Below are positions 22,873-35,270 of a stretch of DNA of 64,000 nt, in pieces. Each line of letters starts with the position of its first letter. Positions within the stretch are counted from its first letter, which is position 1. The DNA is from Spodoptera frugiperda. Its lineage: Eukaryota; Arthropoda; Insecta; Lepidoptera; Noctuidae. Made by a program: the position numbers and the translations under genes. The stretch spans positions 3,150,327 to 3,214,326 of the forward strand of contig NC_064242.1 of assembly GCF_023101765.2 (NCBI RefSeq). The letters are read 5' to 3'. Under the pieces are notes generated by a model. It saw only the letters and a program-made list of their open reading frames with translations. It searched no databases and was not told where the DNA came from.

Positions 22873-24795
22873 AATGATAAATGATAAATGATATTTATTT
22901 CTGTAAATAGATTATAAAATAACACTTTTACACGTCAATATTTCAAATAGCTAGATGAGGCCGGCATTTCCTATCTGACTACTCTGAGAAGAAATGCCGA
23001 AACAAACTCAGAGGTCATAGTCTCTTTTAAAGTCCAGACAAAATCAATTAGAGATGTCGGAGAACCGTGCAAGTTTATTCTGTAGTGGTCTTTTGAGGAA
23101 AGAACCACAGCAGTTTGAGCGGACCTGTTCAGATGGCAGCACGCATGTGTCAGTTTACAATTAGCTCAGCTGACGGCTGTTGCTGAATGATTCGACGAAC
23201 AATACTAACCAAAAGAACATTTGGGTAGGCCACACAAATGCTCACACTGTCAGAATATAATTAACTAAAAGTGAAATGACTAGGCAAACTCTCGCACGGT
23301 CCTCAAACTAACAATTTTAAAAACAATATGTAAAAAATAAATAAATATCGAATGATATTAATGTATATCATGTCAAATTGTATAAAAATGTAACTTGTGT
23401 TACAAACATGTCAACATGACCTGTGTGGACATTATAGCGGCTCACTCCCAAGCCTGACTATCATCTAAGTAGTCTTTAATTTTATAAAAAGCTTTACTAT
23501 ACAGTTTTTCTTTAATAACATTTTTAAATTTATTCAGGCTCAAACTTTGAATATCGCTGGGAATTTTATTGTAAAAGCGTATGCATTGACATCTGAACGA
23601 ACCACTTATTTTCTTAAGTCTAGTAGTGGGAACAATATATTTGTTTTTACTTCTAGTGTTTATATTATGTATATCACAATACTTTTTGAATAAATTAATG
23701 TTTTTGTGAGCATACACTACATTTTCATAAATGTATTGAGAAGCAACAGTCAATATATTCATTTCTTTAAATAGTTCCCTAAGAGAGTGCCTCGGACTAA
23801 GATTATAAATTGATCGAATGGCTCTTTTCTGCAGCACAAAGACAGACTGAATGTCAGCAGCATTTCCCCACAGGAGGATACCATATGACATGATACTATG
23901 AAAATAACTAAAGTATACTAATCGCGCTGTATTTACATCGGTTAAATTTCTAATTTTTTTAACGGCATATGCTGCAGAGCTGAGCCTTTTCGACAACTTA
24001 TCTACGTGTGGAGCCCACTGTAGCTTAGCGTCCAGAGTTATACCTAAAAAGACAGTTGAATCTACAGGGTCCAACTCCTCGCCCTTGATTAGCACGCTGG
24101 TTTTCACATGTCTAACATTTGGTGTTGTGAATTTAATGCATTTAGTTTTTGATTCATTAAGTAATAAATTATTGGCACTAAACCAGCGTACTATTTTTGA
24201 GAGAGCACTATTTACATGATCACTGACTAATTGTCCACGTTTGAGTTTAAACAATAAAGATGTATCATCAGCAAACAGTACTATCCCATGGTTATCCTTC
24301 ACAAGGTAAGGTAAATCATTAATATAAATAAGAAAAAGAAACGGGCCGAGAATTGACCCCTGCGGAACACCCATCCTAACAATAGACCCGGAGGAAACTT
24401 TTCCGTTAATGTCGACTCTCTGAATCCTATCACTCAAGTATGAAATAAGAAGATCCAGAGAGCTGCCCCGTATTCCATAATGGGATAGCTTCCTGATCAG
24501 TGTTTCATGAGAGACACAATCGAACGCCTTGGATAAGTCACAAAAAATACCCAATGCGTCGGCCGAGTCCTCCCAAGCATCATAAATGTTATTAAGAAGT
24601 TCAACACCGGCATCAGTTGTTGAACGACCCCTTGTGAAACCAAACTGGTTTCCATGTAATAATTTATTTCTATTAAAGAATCTTTGCAACTGATGTAGAA
24701 TAATTTTTTCAAAAATTTTACTGAATGTAGGTAGTACTGAAATAGGTCTAAAGTTAGTGGGGTCAGAAGTACTACCCGATATATTTCCGATATTA
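22873..24795 (-). mobile_element. 5'-truncated Jockey-like non-LTR retrotransposon
   Basis: Flanked by a TTCTA duplication (22868-22872 and 24796-24800). The matching uninterrupted sequence survives in pseudogene B near 31845-31855. The minus-strand 3' end is made of ATTTATC repeats. A reverse-transcriptase frame is open from about 24794 to 23442. About 570 bases of 3' untranslated region follow. Confidence 0.92.
23442..24794 (-). CDS. Reverse transcriptase fragment of a Jockey-like element
   Basis: One open minus-strand frame of about 450 codons without its own start, because the element is 5'-truncated. It begins in the conserved DPTNFRPISVLP motif and continues with HGNQFGFTRGRST, LSKAFDCVSHE, GVPQGSILGPFLFLIYINDL and the catalytic FADDTSLLF, then the thumb and C-terminal region (KLQWAPHVDKLSKRLSSAAY, YGILLWGNA). 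The endonuclease is missing. In life this protein copies element RNA into DNA at the target site. The frame has no stops, so insertion is recent, but the fragment cannot move alone. The annotated start at 24689 is only the first possible start codon. Confidence 0.88.
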   Translation of the reverse strand, partial: NIGNISGSTSDPTNFRPISVLPTFSKIFEKIILHQLQRFFNRNKLLHGNQFGFTRGRSTTDAGVELLNNIYDAWEDSADALGIFCDLSKAFDCVSHETLIRKLSHYGIRGSSLDLLISYLSDRIQRVDINGKVSSGSIVRMGVPQGSILGPFLFLIYINDLPYLVKDNHGIVLFADDTSLLFKLKRGQLVSDHVNSALSKIVRWFSANNLLLNESKTKCIKFTTPNVRHVKTSVLIKGEELDPVDSTVFLGITLDAKLQWAPHVDKLSKRLSSAAYAVKKIRNLTDVNTARLVYFSYFHSIMSYGILLWGNAADIQSVFVLQKRAIRSIYNLSPRHSLRELFKEMNILTVASQYIYENVVYAHKNINLFKKYCDIHNINTRSKNKYIVPTTRLKKISGSFRCQCIRFYNKIPSDIQSLSLNKFKNVIKEKLYSKAFYKIKDYLDDSQAWE

Positions 24796-25148
24796 TTCTA
24801 TAGGGACATTCAAAATTATCGTCTCGGAAGAAATCACAACAAGATTTTGGTAAACATGCCATTGTACGAGAAGACGTACGTACGTGATGGGAGACCACCA
24901 ACCAGGCTTAACATGAGGAACTCTCCCAACTACTATCCTAATTCATTCCATGGACCAGTTCCATATGTGGATGAGCGCAGACCGTGGAAGAAGTTAGAAG
25001 TATTAGAAAATAATACTGTTGATTTGGAATCACTGTGGTATTTCTATAACCACATCATAAAAGACGAGGACCAAAGATTGAGATTTATTATGACTTAATG
25101 ATGCCGTACCTCTGGCGCAAGTAACACCACCAATTGTTCAAATACTAC

Positions 25149-28100
25149 TTTTTTTATGTTAAATGGGCCGACGTTTGGCCGCTATCTCGCCTGATGGTAA
25201 GTGATGATGCGGCCTACGGTGGAGCACGTCTGCCCATAAGCAACCTATTCACCCAGGTTATACCCATCAGGAAACACAGACTCCGGCAAGGAGTTCCACT
25301 CCCTAGCAGTTCACACAAGGAAGCTTGAAGCGAAGCGCTTCGTGCGTGTGGGTGGGATATCCACCATGAATCGGTGACGCCTCGCCGATTGTCTTGTGGT
25401 TCGATGATGAAAAGGACTAGGAGGAATCAAGTTGTGCAATTCCCCCGCACACTCTCCGAAATGTATCCGGTAAAAAACGGAAAAGCTTGCGACCTTGCGC
25501 CTGTGTTCAAGGCTTTGAAGCTGGGCCTCCACAAGCGCATCATCATTGATGAGCTTCTTGGTACGACTTTCAACGTGTTCGAGCGCATCCACCTGGTATT
25601 TAGCCGAGCCGTCCCAAAGGTGAGAACAGTACTTCATACATGACTGAACCTGCGCTTGGTACATTCTCAGCAGTTGTTTCGTTGTGAATTACCGTTCACC
25701 CACCAGAGGATACCCAACTTCCTACCAGCCAGATGCGCCTTCGACTCTATATAAGAGCCGAAGTTTAGTGTAGGCGATAAAGTTACGCCCAGAAGCTGAG
25801 ATGATCCGATATTGGAACATTTCGGAAAGTAGGAGCCAGCGGAAATTGACTCCGTTTGGCAGAGAATAGACACGCCTGGGTTTTGGTAGCGTTGAACTTG
25901 ACCAAGTTGGCGTCACCCCAATCGGAGACCGCCTTCAAGGACGAGTTCAACCGTTCGACCATGGATTCTCTTAGAGACTGGATCTGTGTTCCGCTAGTCC
26001 GCGCATCGGACACATACCTTTCAACAACTGTGCTGTCATCTGCATACCCAAAGATACCGGGCTTAAGCATTCGATGTCTACTCGAATTGACCGATCCCTC
26101 AGGAAGTCTGCAATCCATCTGCACAGATCAGCGGGAAGTCCATATGCAGGAAGCTTGCCGATAAGGCTGTCGTGCCACACCCTGTCAAAGGCCTTAGATA
26201 TATCGAGCGAGACCGCTAATGCCTCCCCGTGCTTCTCGATGGCCTCGCTCCAAATGTGAGTGGCATACGCAAGAAGGTCCCCAGTAGATCGGTTGCGGCG
26301 AAACCCATACTGCCGATCGCTGAGGAGGTACCTTCAAGGTATGCCAGGAGCCTGTTGTTAAGCACACGTTCCATAACGTGCAGTAACGTTCCATTCTCTT
26401 GCAGAGTATGGACGTGACCGAGATAGGTCGGTAATTATTAGGGTCGGCACGACTACCTTTTTTGGGCACAGGCTGCACGTTGGCCATCTTCCATGCAACC
26501 GGCACTTGACCCGTCTCCAAGGAAAGGCGAAACAGACGTGTCAGGATTGGAGACAACTCTGACGCACAGGTTTTTAAAACCACGGCTGGGATGCTGTCGG
26601 GTCCACTGGCCTTGTTCACGTCGAGATTACGCAACGTCTTATACACCTCCTTCTGTCGGATGCGAATTTTTGACATTTTCGTCTCGCATACGTTATGTAG
26701 AGAAGGAGGTATAGCGCCACCAGTATCAAGACGTGAAGACTCCGCAAATAGAGAAGCAAACAAGTTCGCTTTCTCTACTGCGGTGTGAGCCAGCGTCCCG
26801 TCAGACCCCAGGAGAGGCGGCAGTGAGGGGCGGCAGAAGTTCGATTCAACCGCCTTGGCCAGGGACCTATTCGGCCAATGTGGTTGAACCGAGCCATCCG
26901 CAATGCCTTTTTGCATGACTTGGCAGCCCGGTTGAAGGCTCTCTTCTTCTGAGGAGTGTCGCCAGCCTTACGGTGCCTGGCATCCGCCCATGCCAAGTAT
27001 GCCGCATGCTTTCGCGCCTCAGCACGTCCGCAGTCGGCATCAAACCATGGACGAGTGCCACCGAAAGATGCTGCGTCCAAAAATGGGATGTAGTATTCCA
27101 TGCCCTGACGCAGCACCCCCGCTACGGCATCCGCACAAGCTGACGGGTCACTGGATGAGAAGCAAACAGGCCGCCAAGGATAGGATGCAAAGAAAGATCG
27201 CATCCCATCCCAATCTGCTGACTTGTACCGCCACATCCGCCGAGATCCTCTGGGACTAGGATCCTGCGGGGAGTGTGTGGATACAGATTTCACCAGACAG
27301 TGGTCAGAGCTACCCAGGGGTGATGAAACTGACACTGAGTAGCTGTCTGGATCAGTTGTCAGCAGAAGGTCTAAGCAGTTGGCAGTTTGCGTATCGACAT
27401 CAGGCACCCTTGTGGCCTCATGGACCAGCTGAGTCAGGCCAAGCGTCAGCGCAAGCTTACGCATCTCCCTCGCAGCATGGTCAGTGCACTGGTATGGGAA
27501 CAGCCACTCCTGGTGATGGGCGTTAAAGTCCCCCAGTAACACGAACTGGGCCGAAGGGTACCTCCGCCGAGCCGTATCCGCCGCCTCCTCAAGGTATTGC
27601 GCTAATCTGATCCTCTCCAAATCTCCGCTGTGCGACCGATAGACACAGGCATAGAGAATTTTCTCCATACCTGTGTCCACCAGTATCCACAATGTACAGT
27701 AACTGGGGTCTTCAAAGTCTCGGAGACGCCGGTAACAGACGTCGTCCTGGATGTACAGGCATACGCCTGCATGGGCAACAAAATTGTGCTCCAGGGTAAA
27801 ACCTGGGTAGTTTAGGTACGAAGCGTCGGACGGACATCTGATCTGGGTCTCCAAGAGAAACAAGAGCGTGGGGTTCTCGGTCTCTAGATGGTGTTGGACC
27901 GCATTGAGATTGGAGTGCAAGCCTCGGATATTAGAGAGGTGCACTTTGAGGAGAGGAGTGCAGCCGCTGTTTAACCCTTTTCTTTGCTCTTGTTTTCATG
28001 GAAGGAGTGTGAGGTTGCTGAGAGGATGGCAGTGAAATGTTCCTCCACACAGGCGACCCCAGACGCGCACTGCAGTTAGCTACATCATTGGGAGGCCAGC

Positions 28101-28577
28101 CTGGAGACTGCGGGGACGCCCGAGCCCCCCCATAAATTTCCATCGGGCCCTCTCGTCCGGTCGCCAACCGACACGATGGCGTATCCATGGAATTTTTCAC
28201 TAGATGGCGGGGCAGCCTTTTACGTGTGGCTAGCACACTAATTGGGCCCCTAACTATCTGCGGTCGACCAGCGGTGCACCGTGCCTCAGATCCCGTTACC
28301 CTCCGCGACTGGCCACCCGATGCAGCCACACCAGCGCGCGCCAGACCGGTCTACCCATAGTGGAACAAACATTTCGACCCATCCTCTCATACGGCGTCAC
28401 CGAGCATCGTGGCGGAACACGGCTAGGCCGCTTGGCGACACGGTTTTGCTCGGTGGGTGGTCATAATGCCGTCGGCCGAAGCCTACCACCAAAGTGTCAC
28501 CTGGTTAGCACCACCCAGAGTGCTCTCCTACGGACGAGGGTGACTCAGCCTCCAATATAAATAAAAAAAAAATCCAA
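25149..28577 (-). mobile_element. Non-LTR retrotransposon with APE endonuclease, defective (copy A)
   Basis: Lies inside pseudogene A; the minus-strand 3' end is the T-run at 25149. Minus-strand pieces in order are a 5' frame (28329-27931), an APE-type endonuclease (27944 to about 27100: NIRGLHSNLNAVQHHL, LLGDFNAHHQEW, SSDHCLVKSV), reverse transcriptase (26916-26194: NKASGPDSIPAVV, PVPKKGSRADPNNYRPIS) and a YADDSTV box near 26040. A C-terminal region runs to 25311. Several frameshifts are present, and the segment that should hold the PQGS motif is deleted. Clade uncertain (CR1/Jockey superfamily). Confidence 0.9.
26775..27944 (-). pseudogene. APE endonuclease domain of the defective retrotransposon, copy A
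   Basis: A 389-codon frame begins MHLSNIRGLHSNLNAVQHHL and contains the endonuclease landmarks LLFLLETQI, LLGDFNAHH and GSSDHC, which are the nicking-enzyme signature of non-LTR elements. After a linker (RPWFDADCGRAEARKHAAYL) it runs out of frame near 26870, where copy B has about 50 extra bases, so it no longer joins the reverse transcriptase. The product would nick target DNA to prime reverse transcription; here it is a relic. Confidence 0.8.
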
Positions 28578-28925
28578 TGTATTCTGAAGCTTTTGTTTTT
28601 AATTGATGAGGATTTAGCGACACGTATCAGGGCTGCGTATGAAGTAGCGCTGGTTGCCCAACACGCAGCTGTGTTATTCCCTATTTTGATCTATGCATAC
28701 ATTTCGCTTGACTACCCCAGAAATATTCCAACATCTCAGGAGGATCCATTTATTTATTGGTTAATTTAGTTTCGTTTTTAATAGTTACTTATGATGTAAA
28801 TTGAAATTTTATTCAATAAAAATGCTTTATTATTATTTTTTTGCGTCTTTTAAACCTTACCAATTAAATTTGTCTTGTTACTATTATTTTAATAGTTCTT
28901 AAATTCAAAGTATGCAAAAAGATTA

Positions 28926-29040
28926 TTTTTTTACTTTTAATGGTAATAATACGTCAACCTTTGACCGCTATCCCACCTGAGGGTAAGTGATGATGCGATA
29001 AGTACGATAGAGTACGTCTACCCGATAGATAGATAGACTT
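28926..29040 (-). repeat. Short LINE tail downstream of pseudogene A
   Basis: A T-run followed by a sequence like 25149-25250 (GTAAGTGATGATGCGATAAG, GTACGTCTACCCGATAG), ending in a short GATA repeat. It is a strongly 5'-truncated copy of the same type of element and is present at the same place after pseudogene B (35271-35384). Confidence 0.7.
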
Positions 29041-29492
29041 ACTGCGATTATAGAACTATCCATAGAATGTTAGAATACTTAAGAAGTTGAGATATATTTC
29101 AAAAGGTGATTGCCAGAAGTAATCATTCTTATAAAACTTTATGCAGCAATTTTATGAGTCCCGGAGCATATGCTGACAAGGATTGCTATGGACTTTTTAA
29201 ATACCTTTACGGTCATTACAATTATAATTTCAACAATTAAATCTTATATTATGTACTCCTTATATACTTCTTGCCAAAATTTCAGTGAGTTGCTCTTGAT
29301 TGAAGGTTAAATCTTATATTGTGGATCATAATCATCTTATTAAAAGCATAGAGAACCATGCCCCGAATTGAGTAGGTAAGTTATTGTAACTAATGGAAGC
29401 GATAACTGAAAAAAAGGATTGAGGCCGTACTACATTATTGTAGAGTGTTCATTATACTTCTCATGAGTGATTTATGTTTATTTACTAGCTGG

Positions 29493-29500
29493 TATAAAAG
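29493..29500 (+). promoter_or_regulatory. TATA box of copy 6
   Basis: TATAAAAG, 54 bases before the ATG. The shared promoter block starts about 29347 and includes a GATAA at 29401-29405. Confidence 0.8.
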
Positions 29501-29546
29501 AAAAATTCAATCATTTGTTTCTAAGTCAAGAACAGGCAATACCACC

Positions 29547-31436
29547 ATGAAGACGATTATAGCGTTTCTCTTCTGTCTGATAATACAAGTGAAATGTGAT
29601 GAATATGTAAATGTCACATATCAACCCGCCCAAAGGCAGTTATTCGATTTCAAGAAGGAGCATCCAGTAAGTAGCACACGTACCTACTTTTGAATTTTAA
29701 CATAACATCCTCATATCTACATAATAAATAATCACGTCTAAATTAATAAATCTATTTCAATAAAATTACCAACAATGTCAGTTATCATTTAGCCAAGGGA
29801 TACTAAAAATATTAGTGTACAAATATGTAAGAGTATAAGACCCACTTATATGCTATTGGTTTGTTTTCAGCACCCAATAGGACTGTGGACCAAAAACGCA
29901 GGAGATCCAGTGGAGATTCGTGACACCATAACGATTAATTCCGATCAATTCGACAATCAGCTGCTTATAGACTCGTTATCGACGTTTGATGGCGAGAGAA
30001 TACCTGAACGTGTGGTACACGCCAAGGGTACAGGAGCCTTCGGCTACTTCGAAGTCACGCACGATGTCTCCAAGTATACATACGCTGATGTGTTCAATGA
30101 AGTGGGGAAGAAAACACCACTGGTTGTCAGATTCTCAACTGCATTACAAAACGCGGGGGGTACTGATCTTGCCAGAGAAGTTAAGGGAATGGCAATAAAA
30201 TTTTACACGGAAGATGGAAACTTGGATATTTTATGTTTATCAGTACCCGTTTACCTATATAGAGATCCAGGGATATTTCCAAATGTGGTACATGGTGGAA
30301 AGAGAAATCCTCAGACTAATTTGATGGACTTTACTAGCCTTTATGATATTATAACATTAAAACCTTTAAATCTTCACCAGTTCTTTTGGATGTTATCTGA
30401 TTATGGCATTCCAGATGGGTACAGAAAAATGGATGCTTTCGCCATTCATACTTTTGAACTTTCAAATATACATGGAGAAACGCACTATGTGAGGTTCAAT
30501 TTCCGAACTGAACAGGGTTTTTCAGCACTGACAACACCTCAAGCGGCCGCCATTCAAGCTGCAGATCTGGATTACTTTACCAGAGATTTGTATAACGCAA
30601 TTGATTCAGGAGACTATCCTGCATGGAAACTAGAGATGGATGTGATGACGGCACATGATATACAAAAACTGGATTATAATCCATTCGACGTCACAAGACT
30701 GTGGAAGAATGGCACGTTTCACACTGTACCTATAGGGAGGTTGGTACTAAACAAAAATGTTGAAAATCAGTTCAGAGATGTGGAACAAGCGGCATATAAT
30801 CCCGGTCATTTAGTACCTGGTATTCCTGGGCCGGTGGACTTTATGTTCCGCGGTAGAAGAATATTCTATAGGGACACTCAAAATTATCGTCTGGGAAGAA
30901 ACAATCATAAGATTTTGGTAAACATGCCATTGTACGAGAAATCGTATGTTCGAGATGGGAGACCACCGACTAAACTTAACATGAAGAACGCACCCAACTA
31001 TTATCCTAATTCATTCCATGGACCAGTTCCATATGTGGATGAGCACAGACCGTGGAAGAAGTTGCATGTATTAGAAAGTAATGCTGTTGATTTGGAACCC
31101 TTATGGTATTTCTATAACTATATTCTGGAAGACGAAGCTCACAAACAGAGGTTTATTACCAATCTTGCCGCTAGTCTCGCGCCAGTTACACCACCGGTGA
31201 TACAAAGAGTTTTTAAGATTTTACACTTGATTGATGAAGATTTGGCTAAACGTACTAGGGCTGCTTATGATGTAGCGGTTGCAGCAGCGGCGGCTCAACA
31301 AGCAGCAGCCAAAGCAACTGATCCGAGTCCTAAGAGGAATTACCCAACTGCGGAAGGTCCCCCTAAACATAACGACACAAAAAGTATTTATCGATTGGGT
31401 ATTCATCAAGAACATGTCTTTATGGATCATCATTGA
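29547..31436 (+). CDS. Catalase-like secreted protein, copy 6
   Basis: Exons 29547..29666 and 29871..31436; 561 residues; intron of 204 bases. It has a signal peptide (TIIAFLFCLIIQV) and an N-V-T sequon. Distal His90 is present, the Asn148 position is Leu163, and Tyr373 lies in RRIFYRDTQNYRLG. It is the closest relative of copy 5: the two proteins differ at only a handful of positions (for example S/A in RFSTA, A/G before KRNPQ, S/L in KPLNLH). The C-terminal Ala/Gln segment, PKRNYPTAEGPPKHND and His-rich end are shared. AATAAA lies at 31530-31535. High identity extends into intron, promoter and 3' flank, which fits recent segmental duplication. Confidence 0.95.
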
Positions 31437-32190
31437 TAGCACTTTTTGCTTTTATTAAATCTATGAAATGTAATTGATTCTATTGTTTTTAAATACAACT
31501 AAATTTAATTGTTTTTGGCACTGGTGTAGAATAAACAAATTGCTGTATTGATTTTCCTGGCACGTCTAGGTTTGTTTTTTTTTTCTAATAATAATTTGTA
31601 GCTCTGTCATACATGAAAAGTATGCTTTTTAGTATTAGATTAATTATTATCAACGCCGGATTTTTTGCTGACAAGAGACTGACAACAATATTTTTATTTG
31701 CCTTAACGCTATTAACTAATTTTGAAAACTGCAGTTTGTATCGATTGGGAAGTCGAACAAGCAGTCTATACTTAGTCTTGCAAATTTAGAGTACCTGGTA
31801 TTCCTGGGCCGGTGGACTTTTTATTCCGAGGTAGACAGACTTTCTATAGGGACACTCAAAATTATCGTCTCGGAAGAAATCACAAAAAGATTTTAGTAAA
31901 CATGCCATTGTACGAGAAGACGTATGTACGTGATGGAAGACCACCGACTAACCTTAACATGAAGAACGCTCCCAACTACTATCCTAATTCATTCCATGGA
32001 CCAGTTCCATACGTGGACGAACGCAGACCGTTGAAGAAGTTAGAAGTATTAGAAAATAATGCAGTGTATGTGGAACCACTGTGGTATTTCTATAACCACA
32101 TCATAAACGACGAAGACCAGAGATTGAGATTTATTACTAATGTTGCCGTACCTCTGGCGCAAGTAACACCACCAGTGGTTCAAAGACTAC

Positions 32191-34896
32191 TTTTTTTTTC
32201 AATGTTAAATGGGCCGACGTTTGGCGGCTATCTCGCCTGATGGTAAGTGATGATGCGGCCTACGGTGGAGCACGTCTGCCCATAAGCAACCTATTCACTC
32301 GGGCTTTGAAGACACCCGGGTTATACCCATCAGGAAACACAGACTCCGGCAAGGAGTTCCACTCCCTAGCAGTTTGCACAAGGAAGCTTGAAGCGAAGCG
32401 CTTCGTGCGTGTGATTGGGATATCCACCATGAATCGGTGACGCCTCGCCGATTGTCTTGTGGTTCGATGATGAAAAGGACTAGGAGGAATCAAGTTGTGC
32501 AATTCCCCCGCACACTCTCCGAAATGTATCCGGTAAAAAACGGAAAGGCTTGCGACCTTGCGCCTGTGTTCAAGGCTTTGAAGCCGGGCCTCCACAAGCG
32601 CATTATCATTGATGAGCTTCTTGGCACGACTTTCAATGTGTTCGAGCGCATCCACCTGGTATTTTCCCAAAGGTGAGAACAGTACTTCATACATGACCGA
32701 ACCTGCGCTTGGTACAGGCTCAGCGTTGTTTCGGTGTGAAGTACCGTCTCACCTTCGAGAGAATACCCAACTTCCTACCAGCCAGATGCGCCTTCGACTC
32801 TATATAAGAGCCGAAGTTTAGCGTTGGCGATAGAGTTACGTCAAGAAGCTCTAGATGATCCGATATTGGAACATTTCGGAAAGTAGGAGCCAGCGGAAAT
32901 TGACTCCGTTTGGCAGAGAATAGACACGCCTGGGTTTTGGTAGCGTTGAACTTGACCAAGTTGGCGTCACCCCAATCGGAGACCGCCTTCAAGGACGAGT
33001 TCAACCGTTCGACCATGGATTCTCTTAGAGACTGGATCTGTGTTCCGCTAGTCCGCGCATCGGACACATACCTTTCAACAACTGTGCTGTCATCTGCATA
33101 CCCAAAGATACCGGGCTTAAGCATTCGATGTCTACTCGAATTGACCGATCCCTCAGGAAGTCTGCAATCCATCTGCACAGATCAGCGGGAAGTCCATATG
33201 CAGGAAGCTTGCCGATAAGGCTGTCGTGCCACACCCTGTCAAAGGCCTTAGATATATCGAGCGAGACCGCTAATGCCTCCCCGTGCTTCTCGATGGCCTC
33301 GCTCCAAATGTGAGTGGCATACACAAGAAGGTCTCCAGTAGATCGGTTGCGGCGAAACCCATACTGCCGATCGCTGAGGAGGTCGTTTCCTTCAAGGTAT
33401 GTAAGGAGCCTGTTGTTAAGCACACGTTCCATAACGTGCAGTAACGTTCCATTCTCTTGCAGAGTATGGACGTGACCGAGATAGGTCGGTAATTATTAGG
33501 GTCGGCACGACTACCTTTTTTGGGCACAGGCTGCACGTTGGCCATCTTCCATGCAACCGGCACTTGACCCGTCTCCAAGGAAAGGCGAAACAGACGTGTC
33601 AGGATTGGAGACAACTCTGACGCACAGGTTTTTAAAACCACGGCTGGGATGCTGTCGGGTCCACTGGCCTTGTTCACGTCGAGATTACGCAACGTCTTAT
33701 ACACTTCCTTCTGTCGGATGCGATTTTTTGACATTTTCGTCTCGCATACGTTATGTAGAGAAGGAGGTATAGCGCCACCAGTATCACGACGTGAAGACTC
33801 CGCAAATAGAGAAGCAAACAAGTTCGCTTTCTCTACTGCGGTGTGAGCCAGCGTCCCGTCAGACCCCAGGAGAGGCGGCAGTGAGGGGCGGCAGAAGTTC
33901 GATTCAACCGCCTTGGCCAGGGACCAAAACGCTTTACTGCCCGCTGGGTAGGAAGCCAGTTTGTTCCCTATTCGGCCAATGTGGTTGAACCGAGCCATCC
34001 GCAATGCCTTTTTGCATGACTTGGCAGCCCGGTTGAAGGCTCTCTTCTTCTGAGGAGTATCGCCAGCCTTACGGTACCTGGCATCCGCCCATGCCAAGTA
34101 TGCCGCATGCTTTCGCGCCTCAGCACGTCCGCAGTCGGCATCACACCATGGACGAGTGCCACCGAAAGATGCTGCGTCCGAGAATGGGATGTAGTATTCC
34201 ATGCCCTGACGCAGCACCCCCGCTACGGCATCCGCACAAGCTGACGGGTCACTGGATGAGAAGCAAACAGGCCGCCAAGGATAGGATGCAAAGAAAGATC
34301 GCATCCCATCCCAATCTGCTGACTTGTACCGCCACATCCGCCGAGATCCTTCGAGAGCCGAGTTAGCTACATCAATGGGAGGCCAGCCTGGAGACTGCGG
34401 GGACGCCCGAGCCCCCCCATGAATGTCCATCGGGCCCTCTCGTCCGGTCGCCAACCGGCACGATGGCGTATCCATGGAATTTTTCGCTAGATGGTGGGGC
34501 AGCCTTTCACGTGTGGCTAGCACGTTAATTGGGCCCCCAACTATCTGCGGTCGGCCAGCGGTGCACCGTGCCTCGGATCCCGCTACCCTCCGCGATTGAC
34601 CACCCGAGGCAGCCACACCAGCGCGCGCCAGACTGGTCTACCCATAGTGGAACAAACATTTCGACCCATCCTCTCATACGGCGTCACCGAGCATCGTGGC
34701 GGAACACGGCTAGGCCGCTTGGCGATACGGTTTTGCTCGGTGGGTGGTCATAATGCCGTCGGCCGAAGCCTACCACCAAAGTGTCACCTGGTTAGCACCA
34801 CCCAGAGGCCACGTGTAGGGATTCATTTTTATGGGTGCTCTCCTACGGACGAGGGTGACTCAGCCTTCAATATAAATCAAAAAAAAAAAATCCAAT
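32191..34896 (-). mobile_element. Same non-LTR retrotransposon, internally deleted (copy B)
   Basis: Inserted at the same catalase position as copy A and nearly identical in shared parts. Relative to copy A it lacks about 820 bases (A positions near 27250-28070), which removes most of the endonuclease. It keeps about 50 bases near 33925-33972 that copy A has lost. It has the same YADDSTV region and the same missing PQGS segment. A fused frame (34616-33270) results from the deletion. Confidence 0.9.
33270..34616 (-). pseudogene. Chimeric retrotransposon frame (copy B)
   Basis: A 448-codon frame joins the 5' region of the element (MAASGGQSRRVAGSEARC) to the post-endonuclease linker and the first part of the reverse transcriptase (NKASGPDSIPAVVLKTCASE, VPKKGSRADPNNYRPISVTS). 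The junction near 34355 is a deletion, not a designed fusion. The frame shifts before the catalytic box, so no active enzyme is expected; the rest lies in other frames at 33432-33025 and 33178-32720. Confidence 0.75.
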
Positions 34897-35270
34897 GTAT
34901 TCTGAAGCTTTTGTTTTTAATTGATGAGGATTTAGCTACTCGTGTCAAGGCTGCTTTTGAAGTAGCGCTGGTTGCCCAAGAAGTAGCTGTGTTATTCCCT
35001 ATTTTGATCTATGCATACATTTCGCTTGACTACCCCAGAAATATTCCAACATCTCAGGAGGATCCAAAACACAATACTAAAGAAATTCCTTAGTCATAAT
35101 TGGTTAATTTAGTTTCGTTTTTAATAGTTATTTGTGATGTAAATTGAATTTGTATGCAATAAAAATGCTCCTTTATTATTTATTTTTTTGCGTCTTTTAA
35201 ACCTTACTATTTACATTTGTCCTGTTCCTATATTACAATAGTTCCTGCATTCAAAGTATGCAAAAAGATT

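Larger units (their letters stand above)
22763..28747 (+). pseudogene. Catalase pseudogene A (copy-4 type), split by two retrotransposons
   Basis: Three catalase fragments in the same order as copy 4: 22763-22872, 24796-25148 and about 28582-28747. The first has a deletion joining GATTGGGAAG directly to TCGAACAAGCAG, plus frame-breaking changes. The second carries the haem-ligand region (FYRDIQNYRLGRNHNK) through the APNYYPNSF-type region (here SPNYYPNSF) and then a stop near 25096. The third is the tail with an extra LYPILIYAYISLDYP-like stretch and loses its normal end. The first exon and the 5' half of exon 2 are absent. A Jockey-like element fills 22873-24795 and a second non-LTR element about 25149-28577. 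Not functional. Confidence 0.92.
31737..35093 (+). pseudogene. Catalase pseudogene B (copy-4 type), split by one retrotransposon
   Basis: Fragments 31737-32190 and 34900-35093 match copy 4 in order, with the same deletion (GATTGGGAAG joined to TCGAACAAGCAG) as pseudogene A. The part from about 31812 reads in frame through VDFLFRGRQTFYRDTQNYRL to TPPVVQRL, where the inserted element begins. The tail after the insertion still reads LLFLIDEDLATRVKAAF to NTKEIP and a stop. There is no first exon and no distal-pocket region, so it cannot make a catalase. It lacks the Jockey element and keeps that site empty, so it preserves the older state. Confidence 0.92.

Noticed and set aside
28281..28560. Plus-strand frames within the LINE
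   Set aside because: They are opposite-strand shadows in the GC-rich 5' region of the element, repeated in copy B.
33270..34616. A new fusion gene of 448 codons
   Set aside because: The junction coincides with an internal deletion relative to the LINE copy at 25149-28577, so it is a deletion product.
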